IMG/VR virus record: IMGVR_UViG_3300020438_000348 | Location: 1 to 20,738 of that record | From: a virus | Reading direction: 5' to 3' (one strand) | Length of the DNA: 20,738 nt | Part shown: positions 4,005-11,081 of the stretch, piece by piece | How positions within the stretch are numbered: position 1 is the stretch's first letter | Layout: every line of letters begins with the position of its first letter | Position numbers and translations under genes: made by a program | The notes under the pieces: generated by a model | What the model was told of the DNA's origin: nothing | The model's input: the letters and a program-made list of their open reading frames with translations, nothing else | Databases searched by the model: none

Positions 4005-6596
4005 ATGGCCGACCCAGGAGAAAACACATTTAACGTAGAAGGAGTAATTCAATCTTCTTTTGTTAGTTTAACATTATTAAATACTGCTGAAAGTAGAATG
4101 AAAGCAGCACAAGAAGAAAAAGATACTTATCAAGCAGAATTTGAAGCTTTATCAGCAGATCAAAATGAGAAATTAAGACAAATAACAGAATTAAACAAAG
4201 AAATTAATAGTTTCTCTAGATTGCTAACTGATAATAGAGATTCTTTAGAAACTTTAGAAAGAGAAAAAGACAAGAATGAAAAAAGAAGAGATGAAATTCA
4301 AAAAATCTTAGATCTTGCAGAAGAAGGTGATGAGAGAATCCCAGTTCTTGAAAAAGAATTAGAGGATTTAGAAAATAGACATAGTGCATTAAAAGATTTA
4401 ATTTCGGATACAAAATCATCTATAAAAGAAATTGAAAGTGAAATCTCTGATAAGACACAATTAAGAGAAGATTTAACTGCTGTTTCAAATGAACTAGCAG
4501 GTCAAATTAGAGAAACAGGTAATAAATTAGCAGCAGCTGAAACTACATTAATTGAAGCTACCCAATTATATAATGGGTATTATGAAACTTATTCATTTCA
4601 ACAAAGTCAAATTGTTTCTATAACATCAGTAGTAGATGATCCTGTTAACAATTTGGTAAATTCTATTGTTAATAAGGGTGTTTCTTTAGATTCCCAAATT
4701 GAAGCTAAAAATAATAAAATAAGTGAGCTTGAAAGTAAAAGAGGTGAGTTAGGTGATAAAAGGAATTCATGTGAAGAAAAACAATTAGACTCTGATATAG
4801 CTTCTAGTTTAACTGAAACATTTGAGGTTTGGGAGGTGAGATTTAATAATGAATTAAAAGCTTTTATAAAATTAATAGAATTAAAGATAAGAGGATATAG
4901 AGCCCAACATGAAGGGAATATTCCATCTGAAAATAAAAAGAATGAAATTAGAGAAACATATGGAAGTTATGGGGCTGAGTTGCGTGCGGCGTGGGAAGAA
5001 TATCAAGAAGCCTTAGATCGACATACATTTATGTTAAATCAACTTGAAACTCTTCCATTATCTATAGAAACAACTAAGAGAGAAATTGAAAAATTAACTA
5101 ATTTAATCGCGGGATATAAAGATTTATTAAAAGAAAAAACTAAAGATAAAAAAATATTAGAAGCTCAAATTCCTAGTTTAGAAGATCAAAAATCCGCAAA
5201 TGAACAAATAATAAGAGATGCTACTAAGTTTTTAGAGAAAGTAGGAAGGGATATTGAGAAAATGGGTAAAGAGCTTCAGGTTGAAGAAGCTGGTTTAGTT
5301 GAAGATAATGGTGAAAAAAGTAAAACTGAAGCAGATATTGCAACCCTTACCACACAAATATCTACACTTGAAAGTGCAATCGCAACATTAGAAACTGAAA
5401 TTGAAGCTATAGTAACAAGCATCAGTGATAAAAAAGATGAAGATGATGATTTACAAACAAGAATTCAAGCTTTAATTATAAAAAGAGATGAAGGTGGAGG
5501 ATTAACAGAAGCTGAAGCTACAGAACTAGCTACTAAAGAGGCTAGTGTTGAACAAATAAAACAAGATATAGAAGCTTTAGAAAAATCAAGAGAACAAAAA
5601 ACAGACCAGAAAAAAACCTTCCAAACAGACCTTGATAAAGCTAAAGATGATAAAAGTAGCGCTGATAAGGAACTTGCAGAAATAAATGATAACATAAGTG
5701 CTAGAGAAGCAGCAATAGCAAAAATAAAAGATCAAATTCAAAATGCGAATTCTGATGCTGCAGCAGAAACAAAAAAGAAAAATGATGCTGAATCTGAAAA
5801 TAAAACAATTGATAAACAAATAACTGAAGCTAAATCAAAACTTCAATTATTAGAAGCAGAAGTTGAGAGCCTTGAACAAAAATTAGTGGATAGTGAGGAA
5901 GAGAAAGCTGACAATGAATCAGAATTAGCATCTGAGGAAGATGAATTAAAAGAATTAACTGCGGATGATAATCAAGTAATTAAGGATGCTAAAAAAGATA
6001 TGGAATCAAAGTTGGGTGATTATAATACTAGAAAAGATACAATTGCAAATGAAGAGAAAGATAGAACAACAAAATCATTAGAAAAAGAAGTTAAAGGAAA
6101 AGTAGAATTAATTGAATTAACAAATACACTACTTACTGAGGCAAATAATATGGCTAAAGCTTTAATACAATTTGAAGATGCACAGGCTTTTACTTCTCAA
6201 GTTGGTTCTGCTATTAATTCTATGGTTAATGGTAGTAATGATGAAGAAAATATAGCTGTAGATAAACAACGACAGGCCTCTGATAATCTAGAAAATCCAG
6301 ATGGAACTAAGGTTAACTTTTCAGCAAGAGATGCTAATACAGAAACAGGTGCTGATAAATTTGCTATGACAGTAACTGGACCATTAATTAAAGAACAAAT
6401 AGAGAGAAATCCTACAGTTAAATTTGTTATGGTTCCAATAGAATTAGATGTTGCACCTGAAGAAATTGATACTTTAATACGTTTAGGATATGGTATTAGT
6501 TTTAATGAAAAACAGTTACGAAAGGGTGATACTTTTTCTAATGCTCTTCAAATGAAAATTAGTTGGGAAGTAGATTTAAATGCAGGAAAATCATAA
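4005..6596 (+). CDS. Giant coiled-coil protein of unknown function
   Basis: An 863-residue acidic protein. Residues about 30-210 and 225-710 are almost continuous coiled coil: long runs of Glu, Lys, Gln and Asp with Leu/Ile at heptad spacing and few Pro or Gly. Short breaks (for example VSITSVVDDPVNNLVNSIVN near 202-221) may be hinges. The last ~150 residues are different: an Asn/Asp-rich linker (SMVNGSNDEENIAVDKQ) and a compact mixed domain ending in MKISWEVDLNAGKS. No Walker A, ABC signature or SMC head is visible, so it is not an SMC ATPase despite the similar rod. A virion rod, tail fibre or scaffold are possible roles; none is shown. It has its own late-type motif upstream and a hairpin terminator downstream, so it is probably its own transcription unit. 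It starts MADPGENTFNVEG with no signal peptide. Confidence 0.85.
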   Translation: MADPGENTFNVEGVIQSSFVSLTLLNTAESRMKAAQEEKDTYQAEFEALSADQNEKLRQITELNKEINSFSRLLTDNRDSLETLEREKDKNEKRRDEIQKILDLAEEGDERIPVLEKELEDLENRHSALKDLISDTKSSIKEIESEISDKTQLREDLTAVSNELAGQIRETGNKLAAAETTLIEATQLYNGYYETYSFQQSQIVSITSVVDDPVNNLVNSIVNKGVSLDSQIEAKNNKISELESKRGELGDKRNSCEEKQLDSDIASSLTETFEVWEVRFNNELKAFIKLIELKIRGYRAQHEGNIPSENKKNEIRETYGSYGAELRAAWEEYQEALDRHTFMLNQLETLPLSIETTKREIEKLTNLIAGYKDLLKEKTKDKKILEAQIPSLEDQKSANEQIIRDATKFLEKVGRDIEKMGKELQVEEAGLVEDNGEKSKTEADIATLTTQISTLESAIATLETEIEAIVTSISDKKDEDDDLQTRIQALIIKRDEGGGLTEAEATELATKEASVEQIKQDIEALEKSREQKTDQKKTFQTDLDKAKDDKSSADKELAEINDNISAREAAIAKIKDQIQNANSDAAAETKKKNDAESENKTIDKQITEAKSKLQLLEAEVESLEQKLVDSEEEKADNESELASEEDELKELTADDNQVIKDAKKDMESKLGDYNTRKDTIANEEKDRTTKSLEKEVKGKVELIELTNTLLTEANNMAKALIQFEDAQAFTSQVGSAINSMVNGSNDEENIAVDKQRQASDNLENPDGTKVNFSARDANTETGADKFAMTVTGPLIKEQIERNPTVKFVMVPIELDVAPEEIDTLIRLGYGISFNEKQLRKGDTFSNALQMKISWEVDLNAGKS

Positions 6597-6621
6597 AAAA
6601 CAATAAACATAACATAAAAAT

Positions 6622-6652
6622 TTGGAAGCTCGAAAGAGCTTCCTTATATTTC
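6622..6652 (+). promoter_or_regulatory. Promoter-like match spanning the terminator
   Basis: TTG (6622-6624, within TTTGG), exactly 20 bases, then TATATTTC (6645-6652), as in P0-P4. Most of the spacer is the hairpin stem-loop. The ATG at 6672 lies 19 bases beyond. The TCG seen before TA in most other sites is missing, so this could be coincidence. Confidence 0.4.
6624..6650 (+). terminator. Terminator hairpin after coiled-coil gene
   Basis: GGAAGCTC (6624-6631), GAAA loop, GAGCTTCC (6636-6643): a perfect 8-bp stem with a stable tetraloop, followed by TTATATT. The T-run is broken by A, so termination may be incomplete. The hairpin also occupies the spacer of a promoter-like match (6622-6652). 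Confidence 0.75.
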
Positions 6653-6671
6653 AAGTATAAAATGTCATACT

Positions 6672-6863
6672 ATGAAAAGATACAAACCATCCTCAAGTGA
6701 ATTGAAAAATGAAATGATAAATAATCTGATATTTCTGCAAGAACAGAAGGAAATGTTATGGTTGTATCACCCAAGTAATATGGAGGGATTAAACCTTATA
6801 GCGGAATATGAAAAAATTACCGAACAAATTTCAGATTTGGAATTAGAAATTGATAAGAATTAA
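6672..6863 (+). CDS. Small helical protein, 63 residues
   Basis: The protein is largely helical and charged, with MINNLIFLQEQKEMLWLY (15-32) and a C-terminal coiled-coil-like stretch (EKITEQISDLELEIDKN). It has no known domain. The start at 6672 follows the hairpin terminator and the promoter-like element at 6622-6652. The stop is 11 bases before the next gene, so the two are probably cotranscribed. The codon pattern supports a real gene; the function is unknown. Confidence 0.7.
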   Translation: MKRYKPSSSELKNEMINNLIFLQEQKEMLWLYHPSNMEGLNLIAEYEKITEQISDLELEIDKN

Positions 6864-6870
6864 TATTTAT
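6863..6870 (+). promoter_or_regulatory. ATATTTAT motif before gene at 6875
   Basis: TAATATTTATCAAC overlaps the end of the preceding stop codon and ends four bases before the ATG at 6875. That is too close for a normal promoter unless translation starts at the internal ATG at 6887. It supports the alternative reading that the motif helps translation initiation, or it may be chance. Confidence 0.25.
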
Positions 6871-6874
6871 CAAC

Positions 6875-7306
6875 ATGAGTTTAAACATGGATAATATATT
6901 TTCATTATTCTCCTCAGGTGAAGAAGCTAATGGGGTTGATGATCAAGTGTTCATTAATTTTAAAGAATCACCTGCTTATTTCATAGGAATGTATAAGAAA
7001 TTAATATTAAATAATCTAAACTTTAACAAAAAGATAGTAAAATTCTTTAAGGAATCCAACTCTGATTTAGATGTTGATGAAATGTCTGATGCTGGAGAAT
7101 GGGTAACGTATAATAGAGCATGGCATTACATAAGTAAAATAAATTTAAGTAATGAAGATCATATCTCTTCACTAGAAAAACACAATGACCCATATTTAGA
7201 AACTACAGTAAAACTGGGTATAAAATTCTTTGAGGATGAAGAACAATATGAAAGGTGTGCTTTACTCAAAAAAATACAAGACATTTTAGAAGGTTTAAAA
7301 GGATAA
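6875..7306 (+). CDS. Unknown 143-residue protein
   Basis: An acidic, mostly helical, soluble protein. The N-terminus reads MSLNMDNIFSLFSSGEE, with an alternative start at Met5 (6887). The middle has ESPAYFIGMYKKLILNNLNFN and a WVTYNRAWHYISKI segment rich in aromatics (about 77-90). The C-terminal part (LGIKFFEDEEQYERCALLKKIQDIL) looks like a helical bundle segment. No family is recognised. It follows the gene at 6672 by 11 bases and is probably in the same operon. The end of the gene overlaps the upstream part of promoter P4, the TTG of which begins two bases after its stop codon. Confidence 0.75.
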   Translation: MSLNMDNIFSLFSSGEEANGVDDQVFINFKESPAYFIGMYKKLILNNLNFNKKIVKFFKESNSDLDVDEMSDAGEWVTYNRAWHYISKINLSNEDHISSLEKHNDPYLETTVKLGIKFFEDEEQYERCALLKKIQDILEGLKG

Positions 7307-7307
7307 C

Positions 7308-7338
7308 TTGGAGTCACACCTTTTTATTCGTACGTTTG
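7308..7338 (+). promoter_or_regulatory. Host-type promoter P4 (HD / late sigma operon)
   Basis: TTG (7308-7310), 20 bases, TACGTTTG (7331-7338), preceded by TTCG. The -7 element is a perfect match to the Bacteroidetes TAnnTTTG consensus, the best in the window. It would drive 7429-9480, including the late sigma factor, with a leader of roughly 85 bases that holds an 8-codon ORF (7362-7388) of doubtful meaning. Confidence 0.65.
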
Positions 7339-7428
7339 GGATACGGGTTTAGGAAGGAAAAGATGATGAAAGAAAATAAGGTTATTTAGGTATTAGGGTT
7401 TAAGGAACATCCTATTAAAATCAAAAAT

Positions 7429-7614
7429 ATGAACAAAGAAATTATTGATAGAAGAATATCCCAAGTAGAGGGATTAATAGCAGGGTTAAGATATAACCTT
7501 AGGGGGCAATCCACAAAACAAGAATTTGAATCTAATATTGATAAATTAGAAGAAATTGTTGAAGATTTAAAATCTCATTTAGAAAGATACACAACACCCC
7601 TCAGAAACGGATAA
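7429..7614 (+). CDS. Small coiled-coil protein, 61 residues
   Basis: The protein is basic to neutral and nearly all helix, with heptad-like hydrophobics in ISQVEGLIAGLRYNL and IDKLEEIVEDLKSHLERY. It is probably a small dimeric coiled coil. It is the first gene of the operon behind promoter P4 and ends three bases before the HD-domain gene, suggesting cotranslation. The family is unknown; small genes of this type are common in large phages. Confidence 0.72.
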   Translation: MNKEIIDRRISQVEGLIAGLRYNLRGQSTKQEFESNIDKLEEIVEDLKSHLERYTTPLRNG

Positions 7615-7617
7615 TAT

Positions 7618-8397
7618 ATGAATTTAACAGCAGAACAAATCCAATCTAATTGGGAAAAATTAATAGGTTATATTAACACCTACATTTCAGATCCTAGAAG
7701 TAAGCATTTACTTTATTTCTATAACAAATTCGCAGATCGAATTGTTATGATGCCTGCTTCACATAAAAAAGAATACCATAATGCATTCCCAGGTGGTTAT
7801 GTAGATCATGTTAATAGAGTTATTGAAGCATCTCTTAAAATATATGATGTATGGTGTGAGTTTGGAATGGATGTCTCGACATTCACTAAAGAAGAATTAG
7901 TATTTTCAGCTTTAAACCATGATTTAGGTAAAATGGGTGATAAAGATCATGAATCGTATATTCCTCAGACTGATCAGTGGAGAAAAGATAAATTAGGTGA
8001 AGATTACATGCATAATAAACAAATCCCATTCTCATCAGTACCCGATAGAGGTTTATTTTTACTTCAAGAGCATGATATTAAGTATACATTTAATGAAATG
8101 GTTGCAATCCAAACACATGATGGTTTATACGACCCAGCAAATGAAAAATATTTAAAATCATACATGCCAGAAACTAAACCCAGAACTTCTCTTCCATTTA
8201 TTATACATCAAGCAGATATGATGGCTGCTCGAATAGAATTTGAGAAGGAATGGTTGCCAAAATTTAAAGGTGAAGATGGGTTGGATAAGTTAAAAGGAAA
8301 TCATATATTGAATGGGAATAAGAAACAACCCACAAAAAACAAAGCCTTAGGTTCTATAAAGAGTGAAGGTTTGAAAAATATGTTAGATAAGTTATGA
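7618..8397 (+). CDS. HD-domain metal-dependent phosphohydrolase
   Basis: A 259-residue protein with a recognisable HD-superfamily core. His64 in GGYVDHV, the His101-Asp102 pair in ALNHDLGK and Asp200 in IHQADMMAAR are the expected metal ligands; His167-Asp168 may add to the site. Known members hydrolyse nucleotides or other phosphate esters, often nucleoside monophosphates or dNTPs, but the substrate here is unknown. HD hydrolases occur in many T4-like marine phages and may serve nucleotide metabolism during infection. The C-terminal ~40 residues are a Lys-rich tail outside the core. The start at 7618 lies three bases after the preceding stop; the stop overlaps the next start (ATGA), indicating translational coupling. 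Confidence 0.88.
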   Translation: MNLTAEQIQSNWEKLIGYINTYISDPRSKHLLYFYNKFADRIVMMPASHKKEYHNAFPGGYVDHVNRVIEASLKIYDVWCEFGMDVSTFTKEELVFSALNHDLGKMGDKDHESYIPQTDQWRKDKLGEDYMHNKQIPFSSVPDRGLFLLQEHDIKYTFNEMVAIQTHDGLYDPANEKYLKSYMPETKPRTSLPFIIHQADMMAARIEFEKEWLPKFKGEDGLDKLKGNHILNGNKKQPTKNKALGSIKSEGLKNMLDKL

Positions 8398-8678
8398 TTG
8401 GTTATATAATTGCAATATGTGTTTTATCAGTACTAGTCATAATATTTGGCTTTACTACTTTCAATTTATTAAGGAAAAATGAAAGAGCAGAAGATATTGT
8501 AGTTGGGTATTTAGATTACTTAGATAAAATATCAAGAGTAATTGAAATTTCAGATGAAAAAGTAAAAAAAATAGACATCAAAGGTTCTTTTAAAAGTGAT
8601 GATGAAATAGGTTTCTTTTTTGAACAAATCAAAAACATACAAGAAGTTTTAAACGACTTCAAGTTAAAAAAGTATTAA
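8394..8678 (+). CDS. Membrane-anchored small phage protein
   Basis: A 94-residue protein with one N-terminal membrane segment (about residues 3-24, GYIIAICVLSVLVIIFGFTTF) followed by a cytoplasmic helical domain. The C-terminal part, FKSDDEIGFFFEQIKNIQEVLNDF, resembles a conserved small protein I recall from marine T4-like phages near the late sigma gene; its role is unknown. The ATG overlaps the HD gene stop (ATGA), and the stop precedes the sigma factor start by four bases. The three genes clearly form one translationally linked unit. Confidence 0.78.
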   Translation: MIGYIIAICVLSVLVIIFGFTTFNLLRKNERAEDIVVGYLDYLDKISRVIEISDEKVKKIDIKGSFKSDDEIGFFFEQIKNIQEVLNDFKLKKY

Positions 8679-8682
8679 TCTT

Positions 8683-9480
8683 ATGGATTCCATTATTAGA
8701 AAGCATTCTGCTAAGAAACAGAAAAAGAACTATTTTACTAAAGAAACAGAACAAGCTATCGTTAGATATAATAACGAAAAAAATTTTGAAACACGTAGTA
8801 ATATATATCAAAAGGAAATTCATTATCCTTTTTTTAAATTAACTCAAAATATAATACACACATTTAAATTTTATCATACCGAAGTTGAAAATTTAGAAGA
8901 TTTACAACATGAAATTATGATATTTTTACTTGATAAAATACATCTATTTAACCCAGAAAATGGAGCTAAGGCCTATTCTTATTTTGGTACTATAGTAAAA
9001 CGATGGTTAATTGTTTATACTACAAAAAACTACAATAAAAAATTAAGTAATATACCAATTACAGACTTAAGTAATTACTCTAATCTAGACATGACATCCC
9101 CTTCATTTGTAAATTCATCTAAGATGGATATAGGAGTTGAAAAAATAATAGAGGGAGAAGCAAAAGACGAACTAGATTTTGCAGGATATAAATCATCAGA
9201 TAAATTATCTTTATTTGTTGACCAGTATGTAGATTATATAACAGATAACATTTACGATATTTTCCCAAAACCTTATGATGCTCAAATAGCAGATGCAATA
9301 TTAGAATTATTTAGGAAACGAGATAACATAGATATATTTAATAAAAAGGCATTATACATTTATATTAGGGAGCAAGTTGATGTAAAAACACCAAAAATCA
9401 CAAAAATAGCTAACATTTTAAGTAAAATATTTAAAGAAAAATATTTATCATATCTAGAAACAGGTGCTTTCCCGTCTTAA
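8683..9480 (+). CDS. gp55-like late-transcription sigma factor
   Basis: A 265-residue protein that I read as a T4 gp55-type sigma factor, which binds host RNA polymerase core and directs it to phage late promoters. The best evidence is residues about 65-112, which look like sigma region 2: the EDLQHEIMIFLLDKIHLFNPE helix, then AYSYFGTIVKRWLI, a pattern shared with T4-like gp55. The N-terminal YFTKETEQAIVRYNNE (17-32) resembles the usual gp55 start. T4 gp55 is about 185 residues, so this one has a long extra C-terminal region (about 130-265) that is helical and unrecognised. No gp33 co-activator or clamp gene is visible here. It lies directly upstream of the baseplate operon. Confidence 0.78.
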   Translation: MDSIIRKHSAKKQKKNYFTKETEQAIVRYNNEKNFETRSNIYQKEIHYPFFKLTQNIIHTFKFYHTEVENLEDLQHEIMIFLLDKIHLFNPENGAKAYSYFGTIVKRWLIVYTTKNYNKKLSNIPITDLSNYSNLDMTSPSFVNSSKMDIGVEKIIEGEAKDELDFAGYKSSDKLSLFVDQYVDYITDNIYDIFPKPYDAQIADAILELFRKRDNIDIFNKKALYIYIREQVDVKTPKITKIANILSKIFKEKYLSYLETGAFPS

Positions 9481-9495
9481 AGGTTTACTTTAAGT

Positions 9496-9503
9496 ATATT
9501 TAT
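9496..9503 (+). promoter_or_regulatory. Late-type motif before baseplate operon
   Basis: TAAGTATATTTATCAATAAA starts 26 bases before the ATG at 9517, in the 36-base gap after the sigma gene. Its -7-like TATATTTA has no TTG 20 bases upstream, matching the T4 rule that late promoters have only a -10 element. The ATATTTATCA core plus A-rich leader is shared with the site at 1395. Confidence 0.5.
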
Positions 9504-9516
9504 CAATAAAACAACC

Positions 9517-9858
9517 ATGGGAAATCTAGATTCAATTATATTTGGTAAAAAAAAATTCTCAGACATACTTGAAGAAATATACCAAAACCAAAAAAGACGT
9601 GAAGACCAAGTATCCTCCCTTATATCAGAATTAAAACCTTTAGTCCAAGAAATAGGTGATGCTACTTTAATAGTTCCATTAATTAAAGAATATATGGAAA
9701 TTGGAGTTAAAAATGATGAAGCTTTAATTAAAATGGCTACTATAATACAACGTTCTCTCCAAAATCAAGGTGAAGATGGAGGGTTAGGAATAACAGACGA
9801 AGAAAAAACCCAACTTTTAGAAGAAATGGAAAAACTCCAAAAGAATAAAGGAAAATAA
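9517..9858 (+). CDS. Unknown helical protein at operon head
   Basis: A 113-residue, mostly helical protein, with DILEEIYQNQKRREDQVSSL and LLEEMEKLQKNKGK as likely coiled-coil ends and a conserved-looking centre (LVQEIGDATLIVPLIKEYMEIGVKNDEALIKMA, about 47-79, in two parts). I do not recognise it. Its place between the late sigma factor and the spike gene fits a virion assembly or tail chaperone role, or a transcription partner, but neither is supported by sequence. It is linked to the spike gene by a TAATG stop-start overlap and preceded by the late-type motif. Confidence 0.72.
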   Translation: MGNLDSIIFGKKKFSDILEEIYQNQKRREDQVSSLISELKPLVQEIGDATLIVPLIKEYMEIGVKNDEALIKMATIIQRSLQNQGEDGGLGITDEEKTQLLEEMEKLQKNKGK

Positions 9859-11081
9859 TGGCAACACCTGGTAAAATTTCAACTATAAAAGATGGTGGAG
9901 GTAATTCCTCTAAGGGTCTAGGGTTATTAGCTGGTAGAGTTAGGAGAGTTATTTTAAATGCAGATGATTACCCTAAAGAATGGATTCAAAAAGGAGAATA
10001 TGCAGGGATGGGTGGTATATTTTATTCCCCTTTAGCATCACCTACAAAAAATATTGATTTCAATAATTTTGCTCTACCCTTATTTCCTAATATGAAGCAG
10101 CCTCCCACCCATAATGAGGTAGTTCAAATAATTGCTTTACCTAATCCTTTTTCTCAATTACAAGTTAATAAAACAACAAAATATTACTTCCAACCTGTAA
10201 ATATATGGAATAGTATTCACCATAATGCTATACCAGATTCTGTTTGGGATAACCTAAGTGGGGATTCTGCAAGAGATTACCAACAAACTGAAGCAGGAGC
10301 TGTTAGAAAAGTATTAGATGGTAGTACAGATATTCCTTTAGGGGAGACATTTAATGAAAAGATTGATACAAGACCTCTCCAATTATATGAAGGAGATGTT
10401 GTATATGAAGGTAGATGGGGTAATAGTATTAGATTTGGTTCAACTTCATATGATGGTATGCCTGCAAATCCATGGTCTGATGAAGGTGAAGATGGGGATC
10501 CAATAACAATTATTAGAAATGGTCAACATGAAGAATCAACAGACCCATGGGTACCTCAAATAGAAGATATTAACGAAGATAAAGCAAATGTATATTTAAC
10601 TTCAACACAACAAATTCCACTTAATGCTGCTAATACTAAATATTCATCATATGACAATGAACCAACGGTTCCTGATCAATATGTTGAACCTCAAGTAATT
10701 TTAAATTCAAGTAGATTAACATTTAATGCCCATTCAGATAGCGTATTATTAAGTGCAGAAAAATCAATATTTTTAGGGTCAAATGATTCAATTAATATAA
10801 CTGCTGCAAATAAAACAGTAATAGAATGTGATGATATTAAATTAGGCAATAAAGACGCCACAGAACCTATTATATTAGGTAATAAATTTCTTACAGATTT
10901 ACAAAACTTATGTGCCCAAATAGTGGCACTAGGAACAGCTTTACAAACCCCAATAGGAGCAGGACCACCTTTTGTACCTAATGCTGCTATACCTGTACCT
11001 GCTGTAAATGTGACACAAGCAGCACAAACAATGTTAAATAAAATTGAATCTTATAAATCAAAAGTAAGTAAAACAAAATAA
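9858..11081 (+). CDS. gp5/gpV-like baseplate spike protein
   Basis: A 407-residue protein resembling the central spike of contractile tails (T4 gp5, P2 gpV, VgrG-like). An N-terminal OB-fold-like region (about 20-150) includes VGRI-type strands in GLLAGRVRRVILN. Residues about 178-210 hold the EGDVVYEGRWGNSIRFGS block typical of phage gp5 proteins, followed by DPITIIRNGQ. Residues about 285-342 are a repeated-strand segment (LTFNAHSDSVLLSAEKSIFL, INITAANKTVIECDDIKLG) as expected for a trimeric beta-helix. The end (345-407) is helical and Ala/Pro-rich. No lysozyme domain is seen, unlike T4 gp5. It is coupled by TAATG to both neighbours. Confidence 0.82.
   Translation: MATPGKISTIKDGGGNSSKGLGLLAGRVRRVILNADDYPKEWIQKGEYAGMGGIFYSPLASPTKNIDFNNFALPLFPNMKQPPTHNEVVQIIALPNPFSQLQVNKTTKYYFQPVNIWNSIHHNAIPDSVWDNLSGDSARDYQQTEAGAVRKVLDGSTDIPLGETFNEKIDTRPLQLYEGDVVYEGRWGNSIRFGSTSYDGMPANPWSDEGEDGDPITIIRNGQHEESTDPWVPQIEDINEDKANVYLTSTQQIPLNAANTKYSSYDNEPTVPDQYVEPQVILNSSRLTFNAHSDSVLLSAEKSIFLGSNDSINITAANKTVIECDDIKLGNKDATEPIILGNKFLTDLQNLCAQIVALGTALQTPIGAGPPFVPNAAIPVPAVNVTQAAQTMLNKIESYKSKVSKTK

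Noticed and set aside
4216-5819. Three reverse-strand ORFs inside the coiled-coil gene
   Set aside because: They are shadows of a long Glu/Lys-rich frame, whose antisense reads as Phe/Leu/Ser-rich nonsense.
4005-6596. SMC or Rad50-like ATPase
   Set aside because: The coiled coil is similar in look only; Walker A, Walker B and the signature motif are absent.
7292-7299. Third copy of the 15-bp box upstream of P4
   Set aside because: Only GGTTTAAA is shared, it encodes the end of a gene, and its distance to TTG does not fit the helical phase of the other two.
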